DNA from: Patiria pectinifera
Taxonomy: Eukaryota; Echinodermata; Asteroidea; Valvatida; Asterinidae
Reading direction: 5' to 3'
Assembly (NCBI GenBank): GCA_029964075.1
Contig: CM057144.1
Span: 8,765,281 to 8,829,280, forward strand
Length of the DNA: 64,000 bases
Within the stretch, counting starts at the first letter, position 1, and every line of letters starts with the position of its first letter. The translations under genes and the position numbers were made by a program. Positions 23,398-35,414 of this stretch are shown here, in pieces. A model generated the notes under the pieces. That model worked only from the letters and a program-made list of their open reading frames with translations. It was not told the origin of the DNA and ran no database searches.

Positions 23398-23753
23398 TTA
23401 ATAATAATAGTGGATATTTATAAAGCGCACGTATCCACCAGGACTGGTGCTCAAGGCGCTACATCATTATTACCCCTGCACATTGGGCACACAACACATT
23501 CCAAATACCATCTCAGCTCCCTGGGGAGTATACAGCTCGATGCAGCCTGTTAGGCGCAAGAAAGCTAATTCACAATAACCATCTCTGCCCTCACAGGTAC
23601 CCATTTACTCCTGGGTGGAGAGAAGCAATGAGTGACAAAGTGCCTTGCCCAAGGGCACACACATCATGACCCTGCCAGGACTCTAACCCACAACCTGCAG
23701 CTTAACCCGCAGATCACGAATCAGTGCCCTTAACCACGAGGCCACAGTACTCC
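23398..23753 (-). mobile_element. tRNA-derived SINE with LINE-like tail
   Basis: On the minus strand the head carries A box TGGCCTCGTGGTTAAGGG (about 23727-23745) and B box GGTTAGAGTCC (23678-23688), an internal RNA polymerase III promoter. A about 250-bp body follows. The tail reads agcgccttgagcacc, then gtgcgctttataaa and an ATT-repeat. The LINE at 51304-54580 ends agcgccctgagcacc, then gtgcgctttataaa and (TTA)n. The shared 3' end implies that the SINE was mobilised by this LINE type. Confidence 0.8.
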
Positions 23754-25056
23754 ACATGATGGTCGGTATCAGCGCTTTAGTATTTAACGTGTTTCTTATC
23801 TTTCTTTGGAGGATGACTTACATGTAACTGTCCTCAGTACTTGAAAGATTGAGCACTTGAACGCCAGAACACTGATCAAAACCTGAGATAGATGCCATGT
23901 CATGCGAGGACAGTTAGGTTAGTGGCAAATCATTCGTTGGCAGAACAGGGGCCGTGGTATTACTGCCAGGACAACCATTGAGGGGCCGTGGTATTACTGC
24001 CAGGACCGCAGGATTTCCCCCATATGTCCTTTTGAGGACTGGCTTGATATATAATAAGCCAGCCGGTTCTGATGATGTGCATGTACTATCCGTGATCTTT
24101 TTCTTTGGTTTCAAACAGCTGGGAGTTGTTTTAGTGTTCGTCGCTTTGCTGGGCCTTTCCCATGTTGTTTCCCATTAGCCGTGTCTCCGCTGTGAGCTCC
24201 TGATACGTTTTATCAGGGGACTGTTCACCATGTCTGCTACGTGAGGCCATAGCAAGGAGTACTCAGTTGAATGCTTCTCAAGAAAGCACTAAGAACACGG
24301 TCTGCTTTCTTTATAAGTGGGTGGATTGCGGCACAATCACTGGCATACCAAGGAATGCAATTAAGTAGCAATGGCCTCACTCGCTCACAGGTCCGACGTT
24401 GCGCTGATGACCAATCAGACAGCTGTTCTTCGAGTTAAAAAAATCACTGTAGCGAGGCAGACGTGTTCCTGTCTGAAAAGGCTTATGTACGTATGCCACT
24501 GGCAGAGAATGGTTGCTCGGAAGGGTTTATCCCTGTTTCTTTATATGCATTTGACCAAAAACGACTGATGCGGAAGCAATAAATGCCCAGAGAAGAAGTC
24601 TGTTACTTCTCGCTGTGGGCAGTAGTGGTAATGTGGGTCGAGCCTGAGGTGAGTGATGGTCTTATGGCCCCCAGAAGGACCAAGCCCGCCACGGCGGAAA
24701 CGATCATGCCCCAAAAAGAAGTTGGTTTCATTCTCGCTATGGGCAGGACTACTCGAGGTAGTCCTGAGGCTAAGTCCTTGGGTTAACTGGTACCCTTCAC
24801 CCATTAAGGACTAGACTACGGTTGAGGGCGCCCTTGTTTGGCTGCCTGCTTAATCTTTTACTGCTCGTGATTTTACATTTTAATCTGTGAATATCTACTT
24901 TGTATGCGTCCATCCATGTTTTTTATTGCAACACATATTGACTGTTGTATGTTTTACGGCTATCCTTCTTTTTGTTTCACTGGAGTTTCGTTGAGGAGTG
25001 AGTATTTTTGGCTTTTCAATATCAGCCTATCTTCACAAACTGATTGACTCAAAACA
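23754..25056. other. Intron with short duplications
   Basis: ggccgtggtattactgccag occurs twice, at about 23950 and 23982. Related stretches at about 24592 and 24718 share ttctcgctrtgggcag. No gene family recognised; probably transposon debris. Confidence 0.4.
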
Positions 25057-25059
25057 AAT

Positions 25060-25494
25060 ATGGCGGCAGTCATCAACCCAGTTGCGGAACGCATTTTTCA
25101 CAAGGTGCTTGTTCTTGCCTTCCTGGAATGCCTTACTGGAAAAACTGAAATATGTATGCAGTTATGCCCTTTGGATTCACGAAAAGTCAATGCACCGAGG
25201 ATTTTGAACCAAGAACATTGTCGACCTCCCAGAATACCAGTGAGTAAACGGACAAAGCATGTGTATGTTTCACTGTTTGTTCCTGGTGCAGATCCTCTGG
25301 TTGATCTAACTGTCTTTAATGATGTGTTAAAAAATCAGGGACCAGAAACATCCACCGTATTTCGTATACGGATTTTCCATAGAGCTATTGATTCAACTGC
25401 TGTGAGTACTGACAAAACCAGAACTGCCAATTTGAGCGAACATTACGGTCGATCATTTTCAATTTTCCATTTGATTTGGCAGTCCTATTTCTAA
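25060..25494 (+). other. Unrecognised 144-codon ORF
   Basis: Starts MAAVINPVAERIFHKVLVLA and ends SIFHLIWQSYF. No motif I recognise, no signal peptide or clear domain, no splice context. It runs antisense to UPF3 within an intron. Likely a chance frame or a transposon remnant; a database search could change this. Confidence 0.2.
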
Positions 25495-25499
25495 AATTA

Positions 25500-26540
25500 C
25501 AGTAAAAAAAGAGTATAACATTGTAGATAATATTGGTACTTTTGCAACTGTCTTTGAATAAAAGGAGTAATATTTAAGTGATTATGGAAGTTGAAACTGC
25601 TACGAATAATTGTAAATCCCCTTCAAAAAATGAAGTGCGCGCCGACTGTAAACGTAAGCTCCTTTTGGCCCATGTGGTTTGTTGTAGTTTAACTAATCAC
25701 CCTGCATAGTGACCGTTTTAGCCGATTTTTGGCTAACTTTGACATATTTTTTGTTAAAAAACGAGTTTTGCCTGAAATTTCATATTACCTTTATGTGGTT
25801 ATAGATTGTTTAAAATGTAATTTGAACTTTAATTAAGGCAATATTATAACAACTGCATGTGATTTAAGGTGTTTTTAGTGTATTTCGAGTAAGTCTGGGG
25901 AATTGGCAGATTTTTGATAAATCTGACAGATTTTTGAAGTGCATTTAGCAGATTTAGTCATGACCTTACGGTCACTCTATCACCCTGAAAACGAACTCGT
26001 ACTGATCGTTTGCGGTTTGTGCCCATTTTTAAGGTTACAGAACCGCTATGCACTGAATGATGGGCCTAGTTCATCATGTTGGTTTAATTAGTTGAATCAT
26101 GTGTAATTATATTGTGGTGGTATTCTACTCAAGCTTGAAAGGCTTCGTGAGTGAGGAAAGTATGCCTACATTACGTGATATAGACCTTCCTTTATGAAGT
26201 CGATACAGAAAGGGGCTAGCTGGTATTATCAGGGATTTCCAGTACCCGGTGGGTAGATTCACGAAGCTAAGGTGTCGTTGCCGTCAAGAAAATTTGCGAT
26301 TGCCACAGTTTCTTGGGGTTTCAGAGCACTGGAAATCCCCAGTTTTCGCAACCCATGGTCAATGGAACCTCTATACCTTTTGGTGCTAGCTTAAGAAATT
26401 TGATGTTCTTCGAAATAAATGGGGAATTTCCGAAACTTACGGTATGTATGTAAATGTTGATTTGCAATGTCTTTTTTGATCCCCCAAACTAAAAGTTATG
26501 TTTAACATCTGACATTTCCAATCTAGCCCTCAGAATTCAG
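25500..26540. other. Intron, nothing firm
   Basis: A pair ggatttccagt (about 26230) and actggaaatcc (about 26328) forms a 100-bp-loop inverted repeat. No gene. Confidence 0.35.
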
Positions 26541-26547
26541 TGTTGTA

Positions 26548-26700
26548 GGACTCGGACTCGGGACTCGGACTCGAGTCCGGACTCGAGTCCTTTTTTCAAG
26601 GACTTGGACTTGGACTCGAGTCCTTTGCTCAAGGACTCGGACTCGGACTCGGACTCGGACCCCAAGGACTCGAGGACTCGGCTTCGAGTCCGGCTCGACT
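26548..26700. repeat. (GGACTC)n degenerate hexamer array
   Basis: ggactcggactcggactc-type runs alternating with the inverse word gagtcc, so the array is partly self-complementary. Its translation gives a Ser-Asp repeat, which is only a consequence of the hexamer. Confidence 0.85.
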
Positions 26701-27032
26701 CCGGCAAAATCGGGTCTGTTTTAGGTGTTTTATTTCAATTATTTTATGTCTTTCACCTTGATTTGGTTTTGCTGTGGAACCGAATTCCGCAGTTCTGCCG
26801 CTCGCAAAAATAACTTGCCGATTGATCAATGATAAAGAAAAGCAACAAATGTGAAGAATAATTACTGAAGATCATATGCTAATTGTAATTGTCACTTTAC
26901 TGTAGTATCAGCATCAATATCTGAAGGCTTCTACGCATACTAAGGTAAAACTTAATGCAAGTTTTGTTTTAATGTACATTATAAACATAATGTACATAAT
27001 GTTTTTTTACTATTTTTTTTAAATTGTGCCAT

Positions 27033-27820
27033 GGTTCAATAATTAGGTAAATAGATTAATGAATAATACTAAATAAGTAACAGAGACACCAGATTAACCC
27101 CCCCCCCCAAAAAAAAAAGAGGGGGGGGAAAGAATATTAAAATAATATTCCCCTCCCTACCCCTCTTTGCAAGTACATGTACATTTTTTATTTATTTCTA
27201 TTTTTTTGGGTTTTTTTTTGGGTAAAGGTGTGACATGTGATCGCCTGAAGAGGATCCTTGTTGCGGTTCCACTTCAACACAGCAGAGTCTGCCGCGCCCA
27301 CAACTTCTGAAAATATTTCGACAGTCTTCTCAACATTTTACATAACTGTTTATTTCAATGACATCATAGCGAGGAGGTGACAACAGTTTCATCTTGACTT
27401 TCTTCGGACCAGGCTGCAACAACCAGAAGATGGTGTTTGTACATGGACGAACATATACAGATTTATTATTAGTTGATTGTTGAGCACAGAACCATTGTGC
27501 TTGCAGGTTGCGATGAGCACACAGTGGAGAAAAACCAGCTTTCCCTTTTACCTTGGGCATTGTTACATCAGTGTAATTACGATTTGCCCTCTGAAATGAA
27601 AAAAAAATATACAAAAAATAAATAAATAACAATTTACTTGCATTAAAAATGGGGTAGGGAGGGGAATATAGCTGCGAGGGGAGGGGTATTTTAATATTGT
27701 TGGGGTTTTTGTTAAGTTTTTTTTCCCCTTTTTTTGTGGGGGGGGGGTAATCTGGTGCCTCTGTTTGTTACTTATTTATTATTTTCATTAATCTATTGAC
27801 TTAATTATTGAAACATATAG
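27033..27820. mobile_element. About 780-bp long-inverted-repeat element
   Basis: Left arm 27033-27165 and right arm about 27650-27815 are inverse copies: ttcaataattaggtaaatag matches ttcaataattaagtcaatag, followed in both by caccagattaacccc-type and cccctccctacccc words. Arms are about 130-160 bp, with a C/G-run in each. The interior holds one minus-strand frame (27337-27595). Confidence 0.65.
27337..27595 (-). other. Unrecognised frame inside inverted-repeat element
   Basis: Bounded upstream by a good acceptor (ttttttcatttcag at 27596) and read as RANRNYTDVTMPKVKGKAG through CAHRNLQAQWFCAQQS and ending SYVKC. It does not belong to UPF3: the flanking UPF3 exons join directly in phase without it. 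It could be a transposon-captured exon or the element's own peptide. No family recognised. Confidence 0.25.
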
Positions 27821-28057
27821 ATGTTAGGAACAGCACACAGCAGTCTAGAAATAAATCGCGAAACTAAGCACCACCAAATTAACTCAAAAACTTACTTGAT
27901 TGTTTTAATATTTATTGAAGAAACACTTGAAGAACTGATTGTGCAAATTAAATGTTTAGCAAATTGGCCTGCAAAAAGGGAAATATGCAAATGTAGTTGC
28001 TATTTGGGTAAGATGACGGAGTAGACTTTATAGACTTAATAAATTTTCCACTTTTTA

Positions 28058-28095
28058 GCCATGTCCACTTTCACGTGGAACTGCCCACATGCACA
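28058..28095. repeat. Solo transposon end, GTGGAACTGCCC
   Basis: catgtccactttcacgtgg then aactgccc resembles the right end of the element at 35415-37388 (catgtccactttggtgtgg, aattgccc). A lone relic end in the intron next to the UPF3 exon. Confidence 0.5.
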
Positions 28096-28126
28096 GCTAA
28101 TATCAAATGTAATACGAATGCTTTAC

Positions 28127-28233
28127 CTTTCGTATCAGTAAATGGGTACCCATCCCACTGGTCTCTGAAAGGCAAAATGTCCTCCTGATTGATAACGTTG
28201 ATGTAGGCTCGGCAGAAAGCACTGATTTCTAAA
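28127..28233 (-). CDS. UPF3: UPF3 exon: second half of RRM-like domain
   Basis: The exon starts with T, which completes the split Ser codon, and continues LEISAFCRAYINVINQEDIL, then PFRDQWDGYPFTDTK and a final G. RAYINV is the RNP1-like strand; human UPF3B has RAYINF followed by a similar QEDI segment and FRDRFDGY. Acceptor tattcag, donor gtaaag. A solitary transposon end lies just downstream at about 28058-28095, and the split old repeat begins at 28480 upstream. Homology and phase both fit, so I consider the call firm. Confidence 0.95.
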
Positions 28234-28479
28234 CTGAATAAACAAAACAAGGAAAGTTTTCACTTCAAGTTAAAGTCTGGTTCACATTTACAAGCGTCAT
28301 TGAACTAGACCCAACAGCATAATGAAAAAAATAGCATTTTTTTGCATTTATTTGTTTGACACAATAGATGACATCAAGAATTTATAAACTTTAACTTCTT
28401 GGATGTGATCAAGTACTTTATTCAATGGCTCTGTGAATTTAATAGTTTTTAACATTATTAATTCTTGGTAAGGGTCATT

Positions 28480-28817
28480 CCATGTCAATTAAACTCGATT
28501 TTTCACCCAACTCTCACAGATTGCAACAATATTTGGTGTGAAGATTGGCCTATATGATAAACCATCCAGAACTGAAATCTTTTGTAATTTGGCTTTTTTT
28601 TTGGAGATACCGTTCAATAGCCTTCTGACTAAATCATATGACCTCTTTAAGCTTTAAATGCTTATCTCCAAAACTATAGCACATACATAGCCAAGTTGTG
28701 CATCACACTTAAGCTCTTTGAATGGAATCTATTTCATAAAATAAAACCAAAATCGTAGCATGAAGGGCAGAGAAAATGCATTAACTAAATTACCGTTGAC
28801 CACGAATTACAAAAATA
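28480..28817 (-). repeat. Old repeat, first half (split by 22.3-kb block)
   Basis: Matches, on the opposite strand, 61879-62200: tttttcacccaac, atatttggtgtga, ctccaaaactatagca, agcatgaag.gcagagaaa and gaattacaaaaata occur in the same order. The match stops at 28817 and resumes at 51118. Confidence 0.85.
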
Positions 28818-30110
28818 ACTAGACTTATGTTTGTGGACAAACACAAGGCTGTTTCAGCATCTTTTTTTTGTGACATGTAAAGTTTCAAGTATAAGTTCCA
28901 TCAAGGAAGGATTTGTAGTTCTGTTTATAATAAATGGTGGCAAATATGTGATTATATTCTTATAGGGCTCTGAATTATGATGTCACATGTCACGTGATGA
29001 AATTCTGAAGACGTCACATCAATTTTCATCTATAATCATCTATAACAACCTGCCACTAGAGGGCGCTGTAATATTTTATGACATCACCGTAAATTTTGTT
29101 GAAACTTAGCCATCAGCATACATCGTTGAAAGCAAGTTCACATCTTTTACCAATTTTAAATTACGAGGCACTTCCAGTTACAACCGGAAGGAAGGGTTAC
29201 GTGATTTTGCACATATATAAAAAAAAAAGACCCTGGATTATTCTATCAATTCCCGCAAAAATCAAGTTTAGATCTCTCACGGTTGGTTTAATATTGATTT
29301 TTAAACATTAAATCTATTAATCTTTAACGTGACGTCACATAACCCATGATGAAGTCACCGTGACGTCACTTCAATTTTCATCCATAACACGTCCCGGTCT
29401 AGGCACACACTGACTTTCAACCAAATCGGACCTGTAGTTCTGGAGATATAGGCCTTCAAAATATGTACATTAAATGTGACGTAACGTGACGTGATGACGT
29501 CATGATGATGTTAATGTTAAGTGTGTGCCGAGTATAAAGGCAATTGGGTAGATGTTAGTGGTAAAAGTGCTGGGAACAAAAAAACATGTACAAATGCCAT
29601 GGGGAAAAATGACTGAAAAAGACAAAAAACTAGAGCTGTATGTCTGTTTGAAATCAGAACACAGGGCTTTTTTGCATTTTACAAATGTTCATGTTTTTTG
29701 TTGGTCCTTTTGCAGTCACTTTTAAAGTGCTTCATGCAGTTAAAGGCTGTGCCAAAATGCTTAGAATAATTCCAAAATATAATTTTATCACATGACGCCA
29801 CATGCCCTGCAATGACCTCATCTTGACAACACTTGTCATTTTTAGATTTGTCAATGCCTATTTTGTCATTGTGGTCTTGGTTTGTATGAAGTTTGAAGTC
29901 AATCTGATGAAAGGAAGTGTTCAATTTTGGAAGCGGAATAAATTGTAAATATTAAGAAAATCATAAAAAAATCTACGGATGACGTCATGGTGACGTCACT
30001 TTGGATTTTGCATACTAGTACCATTATCTAGCTATCCACCAAGTTTCATGACGACCGGACCATGTGTTTTCAAAAATCGCACTTTTCATGACATCATGAT
30101 GACGTCACAC

Positions 30111-30230
30111 ATTTTCAAAATTTTGTGCATATACCTATTACCTAACAAACATAATACAAAAGAATTTAGAATTTTCAAAATTTTGTGCATATACCTATTA
30201 CCTAACAAACATAATACAAAAGAATTTAGA
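30111..30230. repeat. 60-bp exact tandem duplication
   Basis: attttcaaaattttgtgcat through agaatttaga is present twice with no difference that I can see, period exactly 60. It is a recent event inside an old repeat unit. Confidence 0.9.
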
Positions 30231-32689
30231 ATTTTGCATGTTGCTTTCGTGAGATATGGCTTAAAGGTCAAAAAATTCAAAAAAATCATATAAAATCACA
30301 CGATGACGTCATGATGACGTCACCTCAATTTTTACCTATTTAACACATCCCAGTCTACCTACATACCAAGCTTTAACCCAATCAATCTTACAGTTACCTA
30401 AATGTACATGTAGGACTTTAAAATATGCAATTTTAAGATGAGGTCAAGTGACCCATGATGACGTCACTATGACGTCACTCCTTGGGACACATCCTTGCTA
30501 TAGGGACCATGCCTGTGGTAACTTTCAATGATGTGTGACAAAGATTAATGTTAAAAGTGCCGCACAAAAAAATCGTGCACAAAGTCTACAGGATTTTGGG
30601 TCGAACAAGAAGAAGAAGAACTAGAGCTGTATGTCAGTTTGCAAACAGAACACAGGGCTTTTTCGCAATTTCCAATGTGTATGTTTTGTTGGTCCTTTTG
30701 CAGTCACTTTTCAGAGTGCTTAATGCATTTAAATGTTGTTCAAAATGCTTACAATAATTCCTAAAATATAATTTTATCACATGACGTCACATGCCTTGCA
30801 ATGACGTCATCTGTAAAACCCTTCTCAATGCACATTTTGTCATTGTGGTCTTGGTTTGAACAAAGTTTAAAGGCAATCTGATGAAAGTAAGTGTGCAATT
30901 TTGGAAGCAGAATAAAATTATAAATATTTCAAAAATATAAAAAAATCAAACGATGACGTCATCGTGACGTCACTTCAAACTTTGGATACTAGTACCATTA
31001 TCTACCTACCCACCAAGTTTCATGACAGTCTGACCTTCCCTTATATGTGTTTTCAAAAATCGCATTTTTGATGACGTCATGATGACGTCACACATTTTTC
31101 ACAATTTTGTGCAAATACCTATTACCTAACAAACCAATACAAAAAGAATTTTGAATTTTGCATGTTGCATTCGCGAAATATGGCTAAAAGGTCAAAAAAT
31201 TCAAATATTCATATAAAATCTCAGGATGACGTCATCATGATGTCACCTCATTTTTTCCCTATAACACATCCCGGTCTAGCCACATACCAATTTTCAACCA
31301 AATCGGACTTACAGTTCTGTAGATATAGCACTTTAAAATATGCACGTTTGTGATGACGTCACGTGACCCGTGATGACGCAATCATGACGTCACTCTGCGA
31401 GACACATCTTTGCAATAAGGACAATGCATATAATGGTGACTTTGAACAATGTATGACAAAGATGAATGCCAAAAGTGCCGCACAGCAAAATCGTGTACAA
31501 AGTCTATGGGATTTTTGGCCACAAAAAGAAAAAAAACTAGAGATCTATGTCTGTTTGAAAACAGATCATAGGGCTTTTCCGCTTTATTTTATTTTGCATG
31601 ACTTTATGCTTTTTTGCCAATGTGGAGTCATGTAAATTATATTTTTGGTTCAAATATCATAAAAAGTTATATTGAGCTTCGGATTTGGCATTTGATGACG
31701 TCACATGCCCTACTATGACACCATCTTGATTACACTTGTCAATGCAAATTTTTGCCCTGTGGTCTTTGTTTGTACTTAGGTTGAAGTCAATCTGATGAAA
31801 GAAAGTGTTAAATTTTGGAAGCACAATGGTATTGTAAATATGAAAAAAATCATAAAAAAATCAACCGATGACGTCATGGTGACGTCTTTTCGGAATTTGC
31901 ATACTGGTACCATTATCTAGCTATCCACGAGGTTTTATGATGATGGGACCTTCCCTTGTATGTGTTTTTAAAAATTGCATTTTTGATGACGTCATGATGA
32001 CGTCACACATTTTTCAAAACACATTTTTCAAAACGTTGTGCATAATATACCTATTGCCTAACAAACATAATACGAAATTTTTTTGAATTTTGCATGTTGC
32101 GTTCGTGAGATATGGATAAAAGGTCCAAAAATCCAAAAAAAAATCATATAAAATCACACGATGATGTCATGATGACATCAGCTCAAACACATCCCGGTCT
32201 ACTCACATACCAAGTTTCAACCCAATCGGACTTACAGTTCTGTAGATATAGGACTTTACAATATGCACATTTAAAATGACTTCACGTGACCCATGATGAC
32301 GGCACCATTCGTCACTCTTCGGGACACAACTTTGCTATAGGGACTTTGCCTGTGGTAACTTTGAATGATGTATTACAAAGATTAATGCCAAAAGTGGTGG
32401 GCAGAAAAATCGTGTACAAAGTCTATGGGCTTTAGGCGACAAAAAGAAGAAAGAAACTAGAGATCTACCATATGTCTGTCTGCAACAGATCAAAGGGCTT
32501 TTCCGCATTATGATTTTTTTTTTTCAATAATACGTCCCTGACTATGCATGAACATAAAATCTGTCAAAGTTAGTCGAAAATCGGCTCAAACGGTCACTGT
32601 GGACAGGATTTGACCTCGGCAACACGTGCGCTGCGGGCTGACTGACATACGATGTATGTGCGTATGTACAACGTACATGCATGTGCTAT

Positions 32690-34870
32690 ACACATTGTGG
32701 AAATCCTTTGCATTTTTTACTCTCTCTGCTGCAACTTGCGTAAGGGTATTTTTTGCCGACACCGCGTCAACTGTGTGAATAATTGACAAGCTGGAAACTT
32801 GACACTGTTAAGGCAAATGTTTACGCTATCATTTAATGGGCAATTCAAGTTTATATCTGTACGGATTGATTTGTTAGCAATTTTTGAAAAAGGAAAGGTC
32901 TTTTCAACGGAACTTCCGGTCTGATGACGTCATACGCCTAAAACTTCGCACACGTCTTAAGTGGGTCAAGGTCATCATATACACCAATATTTAGGCGATT
33001 CCGACAAACTTTGCCACAGACATCTATTCAAAATACATTTTTGAAAATGTTCAACCTGTCGCTAGAGGGCGCTCGAAGATTGCATGACGTCATCGGTAGA
33101 TGATTTAAAGAATACTATCAGCTAAGAGACTAACACCATTAAAAGCAAGTTCATATCTATACGTGCCTATTGATGGGCCTTTCTAAAGTTCACTTTAAGG
33201 CTCCCAAAGTTTTTTACGTTTATTTGGCAGACAGGAACGGGCCTAGTAAAGTTTCCAATGCTTCAATCCGGCTCATAAGAAAAAACACAAGCTCACACAC
33301 TGTTCAATTCAAGGCCCTCGGATCAGTTCTATTTCCTTCAATAATGCCTTGCCTACTGTGTTCTTACAGTTTATGTGAAGCTCCTGTTATCCTCCAATAG
33401 CTCCAAAACACACAAAAAATATCCATAAGTCGAGAATAAGCTTGTCAAAAGTGTCTAAAAGGTGATACAAAACTGTTACAAAGGTTGAAAAAACTTATGT
33501 CCTCCATGCTCCTATCGATCGCTATCCCATAATGATATCTACAAACGTTTTCTGTCAACAGAGGGCGCTGTAACTGTTTCATGCGGTGAATTTGGCACTA
33601 ACAATATCTATTACCACTTTTAAATAATAAGCCACTTCCGGTTTTGGCCTTTTTCGACCGGAAGCAAGGGTCACGTGATTGCACGCACACTGAATGAAAT
33701 AAAGACCTCAACCTACTCTACCACTTGCCGGCAACAGAATGCTGCGAACACGTACGGTTGATTTCTTATGCATTTTTAAATATTAAAAGTGTCACAATTA
33801 AATTGCCTATAAATAAACACCGGATGACATCATCATGACATCATCATTACACAATGTTGTTTGAATTAGGGTCTTTGCTTGAACAAAGAGTGGTGTAAAT
33901 GAATTACTGGCAACGAGTCGAAAATGCCCTTTGAAAATCGACAATTTTTTGTCAATTTTTGTGTACAAAGTCTATGGGGAAAAAATGTAATATTCAAAAT
34001 TCTATAATATATCGCATGATGTCAGCATGACGTAATGATTCGGCACACATCTGCAGGTGATGTTTTAAGTATGTGCCAGGTTTGAAGGAAATCGGAATTG
34101 TTTTAAGGCCAAAAGTGGCGTGTAGAAAAAACGTGTACAAAGTCTGTGGGATTTTGTGCAAAAAAGAAGTGGAAGAAGAAGCAGAGGAAGAAAGAAAAAC
34201 TAGAACTGTATGTCTGTCGAAACAGAACACAGGCATGCAACTGGGAAGTCACAAAAAAAAGAGGAAATTGAAATTTTTTCAAGACTTGTACAGTGTTTTT
34301 CTATTTTCAATGGCACACTTGGGAAGTACAAAAAGAGGAAATCAGCTGATCCGAGGAAAAGTTGCATGCCTGAGAACAAAGGGCTTTTTCGCTTTCTTTT
34401 ATGTACACAATGAAAGAATGAAAACGTCTTGCAGCACCTCTATCTTATTGTGAGTTGTTCAACAAGGGAAATTAATATTCATGAGTTGACAATGTGGCGC
34501 TTGGTCGGTCCGCGCCCTCACGACCACGTGCGTGTGTGGTGTATGGGAAGCAGGCGATGCCGAATCTGGTCAATGTATACACGCACACATTTGCGGTTTA
34601 TGCTTGCTTTGGATGAGTCCGCATTTTTTACTCTCTCTGCCGCAACTTGCGCAAGGGTATTTTTTGCCGACGCCACGTCAACTGTGTGAATAATTTGACA
34701 AGCTGGAAACTTGGCACTGTTGAGGCATCATTACGTTATCATTTAATGCTTTCATTTACGCTATCATTTAATGGGCAATTCAAGATTATATCTGTACGGA
34801 TTGATTTGTTAGCAATTTTTGAAAAAGGAAAGGTCTTTTCAACGGAACTTCCGGTCTGATGACGTCAAAA
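32690..34870. repeat. Duplicated 250-bp segment within block
   Basis: 32696-32945 and 34616-34870 share gcattttttactctctctgc, caactgtgtgaataat, gggcaattcaag and cttccggtctgatgacgtca at an offset of about 1920 bp. This region corresponds, inverted, to the 2.2-kb units at 38.7-47.7 kb. Confidence 0.75.
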
Positions 34871-35144
34871 ATGCCCTTTGAAAAGCGAATTTCTGTGTAC
34901 AAAATCTATGGGAAAAATTAAATATTCGAAAATCTATAATAAATTAGTCGATGACGTCACCATGACGTCACTCTTCGGGACACATCTCTTCTATAGGGAC
35001 TATGCTTATGCAAACTTTGAATGATGTACGACAAAGATAAATGCCGAAAGTGGCGTTGAGAAAAAACGTGTACAAAGTCTATGGGATTTGCCAGGGAAAA
35101 AAAAAGAAGAAGAAGAAGAAGAAGAAGAAGAAGAAAGAAAAATC

Positions 35145-35245
35145 AGAACAAAGAGAAAGGCTTTTCCGCAACTTTGCGGAAAAACAAAAAAAAAGTCAGA
35201 ACAAAAAGAAAAGCTTTTTCGCAAATTTGCGAAAAAGCCAAAAAG
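35145..35245. repeat. Twin end-type hairpins
   Basis: Two neighbouring hairpins: ggcttttccgcaa with ttgcggaaaaa (about 35159-35185) and gctttttcgcaaa with tttgcgaaaaagc (about 35213-35238). They are followed at 35258 by a CTAG end with hairpin CCTGTTCGATGAACAGG. This is a head-to-tail joint between two repeat units. Confidence 0.7.
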
Positions 35246-35414
35246 ATAAAAAGAAAACTAGAGCTATGCCTGTTCGATGAACAGGACATAGGCTTTTCCG
35301 CATTTTGTTTTTGTTAATATTTCAGAAATCTTTTTGGAATTTCATTAAAAAAATTGTAGTCAACCGATTTTGTCATTATGGCGTCACTTTGGATTTTGCC
35401 TACTAATAACATTA

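Noticed and set aside
25060-25494. Host gene nested in the UPF3 intron
   Set aside because: 144-codon frame without recognisable domain, splice context or repeat evidence; could occur by chance.
26604-26813. Ser-Asp repeat protein
   Set aside because: Direct product of the GGACTC hexamer array.
27337-27595. Extra UPF3 exon
   Set aside because: UPF3 exons at 28127 and 21369 join directly in phase and homology; the peptide has no UPF3 similarity and sits inside an inverted-repeat element.
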